A stretch of 64,000 nt of DNA, taken from assembly GCA_963576565.1 (NCBI GenBank), contig OY755038.1, forward strand, positions 201,597,013 to 201,661,012, in the 5' to 3' direction. Each line of letters opens with the position of its first letter. Within the stretch, counting starts at the first letter, position 1. Positions 34,501-47,549 of this stretch are shown here, in pieces. The position numbers were made by a program, and so were the translations under genes. Below the pieces are notes generated by a model that searched no databases, was not told where the DNA came from, and saw only the letters and a program-made list of their open reading frames with translations. The stretch is from Aspidapion aeneum (lineage: Eukaryota; Arthropoda; Insecta; Coleoptera; Brentidae).

Positions 34501-37500
34501 ATAAATAAAATGAAAAGGGGATACCTAGCTAGAACAAAAAAGTGAAAATAAGAGCGAAAAATTGAGCGGTTTTGTATAATTGTTTTCTGAAAATTTTTGC
34601 TAACTTTAATATTCTCATTCTTTCAGATAATTTCCAAGAATTTTTCCAAGTTTTATGATTTTCTCAAAAAGTTCTTGAAAAAAGCTTCAAGATTTGCATT
34701 ATTTCACATTAATTTGTGGAAACTTTCCGAAAACTTCATAATTTTTTAAAGAAATTTCGCTTGCGGCGCAATACCTATCTCCAAGATTTGCATTCTTTCA
34801 CATTGATTTTTGGGAACTTTCCAAAAATTTCAACACTTATCTAGAAAATTTTTTGACAACTCAAAACCACCCTAAGAAAAAATCCTAGGTGCTGCATCAC
34901 TATGTTTTCTTACTATGCACATCGTTTTTATTTTTTATAAAAAAGACGTAATGTACTTATAGGACTTTCAGATAAATTTGAATTTTCTCGGAAAAAATTT
35001 GGCCCCTCCCCTGGGACAATTCCTGGCTATGCCCATGTCCCAACAAACATTTAAAGTTGTAACGACGAAACTCCAACTAGAAAGAATTTCTTAAAAGTAA
35101 CCGCAGCGTACTCCCGCTACGTCTCAGTATACCATACAGCGACGTGTTAATTCCCTAAGTGGGGAACCAATTTCTGGTTATAACTACTTGGCCAAGTGTT
35201 TAAAGTCACTGTAGTAACAACTACACTACTACGTCGTAGCCAGGTACCTACTACGTCGTAGAGGCTGTTTTTTTTCCGTAATGGCATAAAAGTAGCGATG
35301 TAGTTGCAAATAATATAATCGTTTCTTTTTGGTAGAATTGTTACACAATATGGTGGACACAACAGTAAACAGACTCGCTAAGTTTTTTTATTTGGTTATG
35401 GCCATAATAATATGTACTATGTTATCCAAAAGTATGAGAATTTACGAGCAGCATTTCAACACTTATCTAGAAAATTTTTTGACAACTCAAAACCACCCTA
35501 AGAAAAAATCCTAGGTGCTGCATCACTATGTTTTCTTACTATGCACATCGTTTTTAATTTTTTTAAAAAAGACGTAATGTTCTTATAGGACTTTCAGATA
35601 AATTTGAATTTTCTCGGAAAAAATTTGGCCCCTCCCCTGGGACAATTCCTGGCTATGCCCATGTCCCAACAAACATTTAAAGTTGTAACGACGAAACTCC
35701 AACTAGAAAGAATTTCTTAAAAGTAACCGCAGCGTACTCCCGCTACGTCTCAGTATACCATACAGCGACGTGTTAATTCCCTAAGTGGGGAACCAATTTC
35801 TGGTTATAACTACTTGGCCAAGTGTTTAAAGTCACTGTAGTAACAACTACACTACTACGTCGTAGCCAGGTACCTACTACGTCGTAGAGGCTGTTTTTTT
35901 TCCGTAATGGCATAAAAGTAGCGATGTAGTTGCAAATAATATAATCGTTTCTTTTTGGTAGAATTGTTACACAATATGGTGGACACAACAGTAAACAGAC
36001 TCGCTAAGTTTTTTTGTTTTGTTATGGCCATAATAATATGTACTATGTTATCCAAAAGTATGAGAATTTACGAGCAGAGGATCAAAATTCGAGTGCGATG
36101 CAAAGTTTTTTGTATAACATGCATTATATATATTGCAAAAAACCGGTGCGCCCGTAAAATTGAGCCCTTTTTTGGTAGCTGATGGAATTTTTGTGTTGTG
36201 ATTTTGGAGGTTATGTTTTCATAATCGACAGTTAACTCCACCAAATGGTGCTTAAGAAGAGCATTTTTGGTAAGCCTAAACTAATTTGTTTATAAAATAG
36301 TATAGCTCTTTAATATGAGTTCATAAAACGACAATAAAAATGTTAAATTTTCTTTCTTACAAAAAAACATGGCGTCCCAAACTATATTCCCTGATAGTCG
36401 AAAGGGTTACTTGAAAGTGAGCCTAAGTTACGGCAACGTGTCACGTACGACTTCTATGTCGGCGTTCCCTTTTAGTTCAAGATAACACACTCGAATTTCT
36501 ACTCCTTCGTTGCGGCAACGTATTATTAACTAGCTTTCGACACTAGAAAACGTCTATAGAGTGATAGGAACCACGTGATAAGTAAAACTACTACCCTCAA
36601 ATTATTGGGGTGTCGCCACTTGTCATTTGCCGTTTCTGCCAACAACAGCACCACTGCTTATAGGTTATGTACGAGCGTGAATTTGTAGTAGGTTTTAAAA
36701 CAAAAACAAGATAAATTAAATTCCATTATAACAATAAATAAAGAGCCAATTAAAAGTGTTTTTCAAAAATGTATGTTGCAGTCGAGAGCATGATCCCTAT
36801 TCTAGAATTTTTAGAAAGTGTTGATCGAGGAACTAAAAGAACGTAGTCACATCAATGAAATCAACTTATTGTTACTTTTTCTATTTACGCATTGCTCTCA
36901 CAATTCGTATGTAGTATTTTGTATTGTTTTGAAGCATTTTCGCATTTTCAATATTCAGTAATTTTTGTAATAATTTCTTTAGCTTTGAGACTTGTTAGAT
37001 CGCTTAGAAATCCGTATGTAACTTGTTTTTTATTAGCCGGAAGGTTACCGCAAATTGCAAAAGTTCCTAGATAAAAGTTTATTTTAGGGGCCGTGCATAA
37101 ATTAGATACCCTTCATAAGGGTGTAGATGATAGCCGAAGCGTTACATATAGTGGGGAAGGTGATGTTGCGACAGCGTTACGTAAATTTTTTTACCGATTA
37201 GTTTTAAGGTTTCTTTTTAATGTTCCTCATTTTGTTACTATTTTGTTCATATTTGTTAGTTTTTTACTTTATCATTATCATTATAGCAATAAACTAAAAA
37301 TAAAATATTTTATTTTGGAAGAGGGATATATAAACTTAAAGTCCAACTCAACATATTAAATGAATCACAGTGAAACACGACACGTCAGCACAAAAGGGTG
37401 GCGGCACAAGAGGGAGGTGCCACAGCACAAGCCACGAACGACCGTAAAGACAGTACAAGAATAGAATACTAACAACAAGTGCGTAAAAGATTAAGGATGG

Positions 37501-40500
37501 AGATTAAGCATGGACCAGGGATTTCTTAAAATCCGTGTGCGTACTCGATATACTTTGGATCAATATTTTGCATTTTGATTGTTTTGAAAAATGGTCAAGC
37601 AGACCAACAATGAGGTCGAAAACATGGACTGCTCAAGGTAGTTAAAAAAATATTTGCAAATTTATTCCTAATATTCCCATATTATAGAAGGAGCCACAAA
37701 AAGTAGGGTTAAGAATGGACGCGACCAAGATGCGACTTCAAAAAGTCTACGTTTTCAAAGTAGAAACAGGAAGTAGACTTTACTTTAAAAGATCGACATT
37801 AAAAAAAGTCAAAGTAGTTGCGGCTTTAAAGTTGATGCAAAAAGTTATTTTGTTTACATTCTTACATCAGATGTTACTATGATGACACAAACTTTTGTGG
37901 TAAAAATTAAAGTTATAATGTAGTTGTCGGATACACTTGTTTGGGACTCCAATGAAGCTTAACTTTCTAGTGGTAATTAAGTAGGATATAAAAGTCAGGG
38001 CGACTACGAAATAACGACTAAAAAGAAAGTAAAACTTTAGTAACGTCCTATTGTGGTAGAGAAGACTATCAGAATCGACTATCAAGAAACAATCCTAAGA
38101 AGTAGTTTAGAGGGTCGTTTTTACGAAACATCTACTATTTCCTGAGACTAAATAGTAGTCAGAACTAAAAAGTAACAAATTTTCGTTGGGACCACCACAT
38201 TTCTACTATAAGAAAGTAGCAAAGCCTTTAGAACATGTGGCCGCTACTATAAATGTTTGTTGGGGTCTACATTGCTTTTGAACAGTTTTAGGTCATATAA
38301 TTCTTGTTGGTATTTTTCACAGTACAGTTAAAATTTCATTATAGCGTTGAGAACAACGATAGACAAAAAAAATCATAAATCAGAAACAGGAAAAATACCC
38401 TTTTCAGTTTTTTGTACGTTCAATCATTAAATATGGTTCTACGATTCTGGAAAATATAAATGAAATAAAAGAATCTCTTTCTTAGATAAAGCGATTGAGA
38501 AAATGGACTTTTTCAAATTTTTTACAGAGTAATACAACTTTTAACATTTGCCGAAGGAGTAGTTGAGATTCAACTATGAATTTTTTTTATAAGCGTTTAT
38601 ACAACTTGTGACTTTGAGATACTTCCTAAAAACGTCGAAGATAACGCCAATTTGACGAATTTTTGGCTTTTTTGGACACCCTCTATAAAAATAGAAAATA
38701 TTCCGGGTCAATTTGTTTTCATTCATTATCATTTTCGGGATCTCATTAACCATCACATGCGCTTGGTTATGTTCGGTTCATTATTTTCTTGTTTGAAATC
38801 ATAATTTTGAGTGAATAAAAACTAAGCCAAATTTCACAATTTTTCATATTTTTGTGCCTCCCTATAGAAGAACGGCAAATGAAAAAAATTGAAATGCTCA
38901 ATTTTTTACATTTTACTTTAACTAACAATATATAATTATTTCAAATTTTTTAAAAAATATGCAGCAACTAGGATTGGGTGAATTTCGATGGAATGATCCT
39001 GTAGTGTTCTCGCTAGCAAATTGGAATATGGCATCCGTGTTATTTTTCGCCGAAAGATGGTGACAGTGTTTGAAATCGGATTCTTATTTCTCCTTTTCTC
39101 TCCAGCAGTTCGGTTTTAAGTGATTTATCCAAACAGAACTCGTTGTCCGAAAAGGAACTGTCGTCAGTCCCGTCTTCGGGCGAGCTGACGGCAACCAATA
39201 AACCGAACCAAGCCATTCTGGCGTTTTTAAAATGCAGTTCTTTTCCTTCTTTGTACATCTCGAAGGTTTCTCTGCTATAAAAAAAAGAAAATCATAATTC
39301 AAATAACCAAAAATTTTTTGTCTTTGTTTTAGCAGAAACGAGTATGTTTTAGGCTAGCCATCAGTTCGAATAATCAATCAGTCATGGTGTTCGAATGTGT
39401 CTAATAGAGCAATTTAGGGGAGACTCGGGCTTGTTGTCCAACTTTTTGAATCATCAGGATCTTGAATCAATTGAAATTGATGGTGTATTTATTGTCAAAC
39501 TATTTCTGCCAAAAGAAGATGATCTTTTGGAATCATACGTTTCTAATAAACTATGACACAACGGACTTCAGAGTAAAACAGGAAGATTACTTAAATTAAG
39601 AGAAATTAAAGCACACGTGCCCCAGGGTAGCGTAATAGGCCCTTCATCTTATCAATTTGGGCTTCAAGACAAGCTTTCCACGATAGACCAAGTACACAAA
39701 ATTAATTTTAAAATAAAACTATTTCTGCCAAAACAATATCCTGATATTTTAAAATCATACATTTCTAATAAATTTTGACACAACAGATTTCAGAGTAAAA
39801 CAGGAAAATTACTAAAATTTAAGACAAATTACAGCAGGCGTGCCTCAGCTGTGATCCGTGCCTCAGGGTTGCGTAGCAGGCCCTTATTTATATTTTTTAT
39901 TCACTTGCAATATACCACAGCCAGGAAATTGATTGTCACATAGCAACATAGAATATTTATAAGTACCCTTCGATAGATAAAGGATTTTAGCTTCGATTCG
40001 GTCAGTTGTATATTAAATGTTCTAAGGCAACATAACATATTGACAGTTAAGCGGACAGAACCGAACTCTTCTGTGTAAGGCAATACCTATCTACTGTTTT
40101 AAGGTATGACGGAAAAATCGAGGTCGCCTTACTTTAGGCTCGTTCAAAGCAGAAGCAGCTGCTTTTATCCCGCAAATAAAATCATTCGTAATATTTTTTC
40201 CCGAAAGATGGTGACAGTGTCTGAAGCTAATCTATATGTGTCGTAATTTTTCCTTAAAGTGGTGTGCATTAAATTTAGAAAGTTGCCCATTAGTCATTGA
40301 CTCGCGGCTACAGACTAAAATGCAATCTGGCTCCTTGGATTTCGAGGTTATGTTTTAATTTTTTTGTTTTTGTTCAAATAGCCTGGGAGTGTTTATAGCT
40401 TGAAGTCCCTTCCAGTTTTAAAAATTAGTCCGTGTTTTATAATCATCATCATTTATATATCATAATAAAAATGTACTTTTCAAGTAGTATTTCAAGTATT

Positions 40501-43500
40501 TATTGAATAAAATCAGTTTACAACTTTTAACAAAACTAGTTACTGATTAAGTTTAAAATACATTTGATATTTTCATAGCACAAAGAAATAAATCTTGTGT
40601 GTGCTAATTTGTTTTTTTTTATATTTTTAAGGCTTAAAAGTTATAAAGACCTATTTAATCTTCAAATTTAACAATTTTAAGTTCTAGATTAAAATAAATA
40701 AATAAACTATTTGTTTTTTTGTAACACTTAAAAATTACAAGTATCTTTGAGATCTTAACTGCATCTAACACTAGTTACAAATAAAATTTTTTAAAAAATA
40801 AATGAAAATGAAGTAATTAAAATTAATAATTATAAGGAATTTAGACTCAATTTTTATAGAACAGAACTTCCTCAAAGACGTTTTATTTTCCACCAAAAAT
40901 CAGCCCAAAAAGTCAAGAAAAAAATTGTTTGCAAAACCTATGCCAGAAGAGACAATTTTAATAGCAAATCAATTGTTACATTCTTGATTCCTAAAAATAA
41001 TAAAAACGAGGGGTCATCGGCACCCTAAAATTTTGTACAGCGTCCAACAGGACTTGGGTCCTGTCGTGTACTGTTGGGTCCTGTTGAGTACTGTTGGGTA
41101 CTGTCGTGTACTGTCGAGTACTGTTGGGTCCTGTCGAGTACTGTTGAGTACTGTCGTGTACTGTTGGGTCCTGTCGTGTACTGTCGAGTACTGTTGGGTC
41201 CTGTTGAGTACTGTCGTGTACTGTTGGGTCCTGTCGTGTACTGTCGAGTACTGTTGGGTCCTGTCGGGTCCTGTTAAGTACTGTCGTGTACTGTTGGGTC
41301 CTGTCGTGTACTGTTGGGTCCTGTCGTGTACTGTCGAGTACTGTTGGGTCCTGTCGAGTACTGTGGGGTACTGTTGGGTCCTGTCGAGTACTGTTGGGTC
41401 CTGTTGAGTACTGTTGAGTCCTGTTGAGTACTGTTGGGTCCTGTTGAGTACTGTCGGGTCCTGTCGAGTACTGTTGGGTCCTGTCAGGTACTGTTGAGTC
41501 CTGCCGAGTACTGTTGGGCCTGTCGAGTACTGTTGGGTCCTGTTGAGTACTGTTGAGTCCTGTTGGGTCCTGTCGTGTACTGTTGAGTCCTGTTGGGTCC
41601 TGTCAAGTACTGTCGTGTCCTGTTGGGTCCTGTAGATTACTGTTAAGTACTGTTGTGTTCTGTTGGGTCCTGTCGTGTCCTGTTGGGTCCTGTAGAGTAC
41701 TGTTAAGTATTGTCGTGTTCTGTATGGAAAAAATTATAAAATTTTAATAATTAGAGACATAAAAAGGCGAGGGGCCATCGGCACCCTAAAATTTTGTACA
41801 GCGTCCAACAGGACTTGGGTCCTGTCGTGTACTGTTGGGTCCTGTTGAGTACTGTTGGGTACTGTCGTGTACTGTCGAGTACTGTTGGGTCCTGTCGAGT
41901 ACTGTTGAGTACTGTCGTGTACTGTTGGGTCCTGTCGAGTACTGTTGGGTCCTGTCGTGGTACTGTCGGGTCCTGTTGTGAAATTTGTACAGTACTGTTG
42001 AAAGCTGATGACCCCTCGGGATGAACGGTCAGTTAGGTATATGGTTTCCACTGAAATGATTTAGCTTTTCGAATTTTTATCTATGTTAATTGATAGTTGG
42101 GAATCCAAATAAAAAAAACACTTTTTTCATACTGTTTTTAGCGCATAACCCGAGAAGAGCAAAGAAAGGTGTTACCCGGTTTCCACCTATGCATGCCCAC
42201 CCCTATTCAAAAAACGCATCAGGTGACGCTGCATTTAAAACCGGTGCAAATCCATGGTATATCACGTGATGCGTTTTTTGAATTGGGTTGGGCATGCATT
42301 GGTGGAAACAGGGTATTAAGAAAATTGGCCAACATAAAAATAAGATCACGCAACCCTTGATTTTTTTTTATAACTGCGCATGTCTCAGACTTGTGTGTCG
42401 TAACGTAATTGATTGTTACGTCTCTCGCGGAAACACGGAAGGTATACTCAGTCAACTAGGTTAATCTTGGCCACGAAAAATGTGAATTTAGGTACCTACA
42501 TGTATATTTTCATCCAGTGGCGTATATAGAAAAAAGTTTTGGGGTGGGCCCCAGACAGTTTTGGGGGAGGCCTCAGACCCCATTAGGCCGCATTTTTTGC
42601 TAATTGATGTCTGTATCAGATAACTTTTTTGTTTATTCACTGTAAAAACTAATTAAAAAAACTTTGAAATTAATCATCATCAGTTTGATAGTCCACGTAT
42701 TTTATAAAAATTTTAGATAGGTATGGAAAATCAAGCACCTTTTTTGCTAGAGCGAAAACCAGTACGCGTAGACTGTCGCGGTCTTGGCCACGATAGCGAT
42801 CATGACGATTAAATGCGTTTAGGCATACAGCTGCGATCGGTTGCCACCATTAACGTATTATGTTAATGGTTGCCACCGTGATCGTGATCGCGACAGTCTG
42901 CCAGAGCCTTTATTATTTTAATTTTACAGCCAAAACAGCCCTGGATATATTGAAGGAAGAAATCACTCTGGGGTGTATTTTAAGTTACAATAAAGAATTG
43001 GACAAAGTACTAATCGACGAAATTGTTCCTAAAAGATTAGTTGAGTTGACAGGACTACCTGGATCAGGAAAGTCGCAAGTTTGGTAAGACTACTATCCTA
43101 TCTTAAAAAACAAGTCTAAAACTAATAAAATACAGGGTGTTTCATTTAAAATAAGAAACATTTGACACTTGCCATATTATTTAACAACTTAATTAACGTG
43201 TTCATCGGTTCAGTCTCGGTCGGTAGCTATAGGCCGAGAAGAACGTGTGTTCCTTCTCGGCTATAGATTCAGTCGTCTCGGTCGGTAGTTTAATTTTGAG
43301 AAATCACAAAACTTCTGATTATAAACTGAAACACTGCAATAAGTGAGGTCAGCCCGAGGGTCAGCCACGTTACGTAGAAGGCCTGGTTACAATGCCTCCA
43401 GTGCCGCCCAAGACGCGATAAGATGGTCCGATGTAACATATCGCACACCCGCTGAAAAAGAGTCGCAACTCAAAAATCGCCGTTATTGAGATAAACCTGC

Positions 43501-46500
43501 CGCCATCATCGAAATAACTTGTACTTTCTTCCATAAATGCGTCACATTTATGTTTCGACAATTGACCGCGAGATGGCGATGTGACTCTTTTATTTTGTCC
43601 AGTCAGGGCTATCAAAATGAACGGGCCACGATCCTCCACTTTGTTGACGTCACATCCGGGGCTGATTTTTTTTTGATGGTCACGTTACGACACAGCTGAT
43701 TGTCTTTAAAATATTGAGGTTGGCATGACGGTTCATGGATATTTGATTTTTTTAAAAATAAAGCCGTTTTTGAGATTGTTTTTACTTTATTCTGGCAGAA
43801 CAATTTTTTTTAAATGTATAGTAAGCCCTAATTTTTCATAGCCGCTTCATTAGCTCACACAAAAATTAAGTTTAAAGCAGAAGCGAATGTGACAATCACA
43901 TATGACAAAGTCAAATACATGTCAAATATAACAGTTCGCATGTGGTACATGGCGGGTAATTTGAATTTAAAATAAGGAATGCTAAATCTTGAAGATTTTA
44001 ACCTTTTAATCATGTTGCTTCCTTACAAACCTTTGGTGGAATATCGGGATGGTGTCTGAGAATATTTCAGTGAAATTTTGCAGAAATCTGTAGTGCCATT
44101 TTGAAAATATCATAAAAAAACGTCTGACCTCCCATAAGACCCAATGTAAAATTCAGCCCCGGGAGAACAGCTGATTTTTTCAGGGTCGTGGCCTCTATTT
44201 TTGTGTTGGCCTTGGTTGACGTCAAATCCGGGGCTGATTTTTTTTTGATGGTCACGTTACGACACAGCTGATTGTCTTTAAAATATTGAAGTTGGAATGA
44301 CGGTTCATGGATATTTGATTTTTTTTTAAATGAAGCCGTTTTTGAGATTGTTTTTACTTTATTCTGGCAGAACAATTTTTTTTAAATGTATAGTAAGCCC
44401 TAATTTTTCATAGCCGCTTCATTAGCTCACACAAAAATTAAGTTTAAAGGAGAAGCGAATGTGACAATCACATATGACAAAGTCAAATACATGTCAAATA
44501 TAACAGTTGGCATGTGGTACATGGCGGGTAATTTGAATTCAAAATAAGAAATGCTAAATCTTGAAGATTTTAACCTTTTAATCATGTTGCTTCCTTACAA
44601 ACCTTTGGTGGAATATCGGGATGGTGTCTGAGAATATTTCAGTGAAATTTTGCGGAAATCTGTAGTGCCATTTTGAAAATATCATAAAAAAACGTCTGAC
44701 CTCCCATAAGACCCAATGTAAAATTCAGCCCCGGGAGAACAGCTGATTTTTTCAGGGTCGTGGCCTCTATTTTTGTGTTGGCCTTGGTCCAGTTTAGCTT
44801 AGGATGCTTTCCTTTACAGTGTCACTTATGACTTTATAACAGCGTGAACGTGGAGTTTCATCCTGAAAAGAGTCACATTTCGAGTTGTGAAAGTTTTCGT
44901 GTGAACTATTGGTTAAATCTGACCCATATAACAAGTAAAATACTGTTATTTTTTGTGTTGTGACTGTTTTTCAAATTGTTCAGTATACTTAGAATTAAGG
45001 AGAATAAGAAAAAAATCTTTTGAATTTATTAGAAAATAATCACATTCCCAGTTGTTATTCAACATTTTATAACTCGTTGTAAAAATAAATACAAAGTTTC
45101 TTCTGTATTTGTTTTCTCTTTAATTTTATATTACTTACCATCCTGCGTGACATCCTGATTTACAACGTCATGATGCCTTGTTCTAAAAAAGTGTCACAAT
45201 ATCGGGTTTTTGTCTTTTTTTTTACTAAAAACGACAAAAATCATTTTTTCTGAGAAACGTACTGCACCAATTACATTGAGTTAATACGTTCCTGTTGATA
45301 TAAAATAACATGTTAACTCGTAATTTGTCATTCTTTAACAGCGATTTTCTCAAAACAATGTTTTTTGAGTTGTGACTATTTTTAGCGGGGGTGCGATATA
45401 TTGATCGTGTTGCATGTAAAAGAACCCCGTCAAAAAACATTCCGTACTGGCTGATGCCCGTGAATCATATGTAGGAGAAACGAAACGCCCTCTTCAAGTT
45501 GGAGTAAAGGAACATCACAAACGGTACACATGATTTAGATGATATTGCTAAATCATAGGCATTTATAATGCAGAACAAAGAAATTTTTAAACAACAAGTA
45601 AAATTAAAGAAAGAAAAATAAGAAAAAAGTTTTTGCTTCGGCCGGGACTCGAACCCGGGATTTCTTGCTCTCTAGGCAAACATTCTAGGATAGGAAGGAG
45701 CCGATTCTCCTAGTGTAGCATCTAGTTCAGCTTTTATTTCCGTTGGCGATAACCCTTTGATATGAAAATATTTTATCACGGCTCTTATCTCGTTTTTTTC
45801 CATCTTTTAAAATTGACACACTGTATAAACTTTCAAAATAAGTAGGACACAAACTACTTGACGCACTCACTTTAAACTTCGAGCGTATACTGATCACAAG
45901 CAAGGCTAACAAACACGTTGGAACACAAAAGCAAATCGGGCCTGCTATAGGCTAGGCCGGAAACTTTTCATCCCATCCTTGTAAGTAGCCTGTAGACTCG
46001 ATTGTTTAGTTTACGCTTAAAACGGGTAGACATACTTACTAACCGAAACGTCGTGTTTAAACTAAATAAAGTGAATCTAAAATCCTACCTTTTTCAATGC
46101 ATTTTAAGTTATGAGGCCGGCAAATTGTCCGAAGTAGTAGTAACAGCCAATAAATAAACAGGACGCGATGAGTTGACACATTCATTTATAATGAATTAAT
46201 GAAACTGTAGATTAGTTAACGGTCAATGGCAAAATTGTATTGATGTATTTTTAAATTTTATCTTTTCAGCTTCCAGCTATGTATCTCGGTGCAACTTCCA
46301 AAAAATCTGGGTGGTTTTGGAGGCGAAGTCATTTATATCAATAGCAAAAAAGGATTTTCGACGCGCAGAGTCAAACAACTGGCAAACAATTTTATCGATA
46401 GTATCAGATCGTCCGGAATAAGTTTCGATATGACAGATGAAAGCTTATTGGATCACATTTATGTTGTAAATGTTTACGATTTTGCTGAGTTAATGGCTTT

Positions 46501-47501
46501 GGCAATCTATTTGGAAACGTTTATACTTGACAAAGAGGTAGGCTGATTTGTTTGCCTCCAACATATAATGCAGTGCTGCCAAATCAGTACTGAGAAAATC
46601 CTTAGCTATCTATCTTTTTTACTAATATTTCTTAAACCAAAATTAAACCGTTCTATTTAGATGAACCGGCTTAAATCCGTTGAAATATATGATGCAGGTT
46701 TTGCTTCAAAGCCTGTCGCCCCGGACGCACTTTTCTATTAAGCCTCCGTGATTGCAAATCGAGGGCGGGTTGTGATCGCAAATCACTAGCGCTAAACAGC
46801 GCACATTATCGAACATTAGTTAATTTAGGTTTGGTTAGGTAATTTTGGTTTGGTTATGTCCCATTGGTTTGGTTATATTTGCTGTCATTTTGGTTAGGTT
46901 TGCTGTCATTTTGGTTGATACTTTATATTTTATAGCTGAGCGAGAGGTTCATAACTTGTGCTGCTGTACAGTTCCCTTTCCTTTTCTAATAGGACTTAGA
47001 AAGCAACGCTCGGCATGAGAGAGAAAAGTGCACCCCTGCCCATGCCCGCCCCTTTTTTCTCGTTTCCTTGTCTGTTTGTCTATATTCTAACATACGGCAT
47101 CTTCGACTCCTAAATCTAGCTTTGAGAACCCTGTATATAAATGAGTTAACACGTCGGTCTTTAAACTTCACAAAGGAATTCGGGGTTGGTGAGTTATAAA
47201 AAGTAATAAATGTCACAACAGTGTTAAAAAGGTTGAAGTTACCACTTCGGCTTTTGAATTTCACAAAGAAAGTTGGGCTGGAAGTTAAACAAATCAACAA
47301 GTTGCACATTTTTTATAGGGTTTTCATCAGTTCCAAACCCAAAACCTTTGAGAATGTTAGAAAAATAATAAATACGTTTGAATTTTTTTTACCTACTACT
47401 TTTTAACTGTAATGGTAACCCCGACGTATGTCCGTCTCTTTTTCTCTAATTTAAATAAGTTGTCTATTCCCACGGTGGATAGAATAGACCGGTGTTCGGA
47501 T

Positions 47502-47549
<48 letters not shown>

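Larger units (their letters stand above)
33922..39000 (+). mobile_element. AGGGTCATTCC-ended TIR element F, copy 2
   Basis: Left end AGGGTCATTCCATGGAATTT at 33922, right end inverse at 39000. It shares 33.9-34.4, 34.6-35.04 and 38.27-39.0 kb with copy 1, and differs by the CCCAACAAACATTT element (35039/35665-38264) and by lacking element B and the solo LTR. Confidence 0.8.
44794..46269. other. RAD51C intron 2, 3' part
   Basis: Besides the Penelope scrap and the tRNA-like sequence, no gene was recognised. Confidence 0.4.

Noticed and set aside
35147..35988. Two identical 71-codon - strand frames
   Set aside because: Identity comes from the 626-bp tandem duplication. No protein-like composition or family match.
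36892..37359. Possible envelope-like membrane protein of a retroelement
   Set aside because: One hydrophobic stretch is the only support. No LTRs, protease, RT or cleavage motifs were found nearby.
41033..42051. Long open frames in three + frames and on the - strand (repeating VYCWVLLS-type peptides)
   Set aside because: They are products of the decamer minisatellite, which contains no stop codon in these phases. No start context, splice sites or family support a protein.
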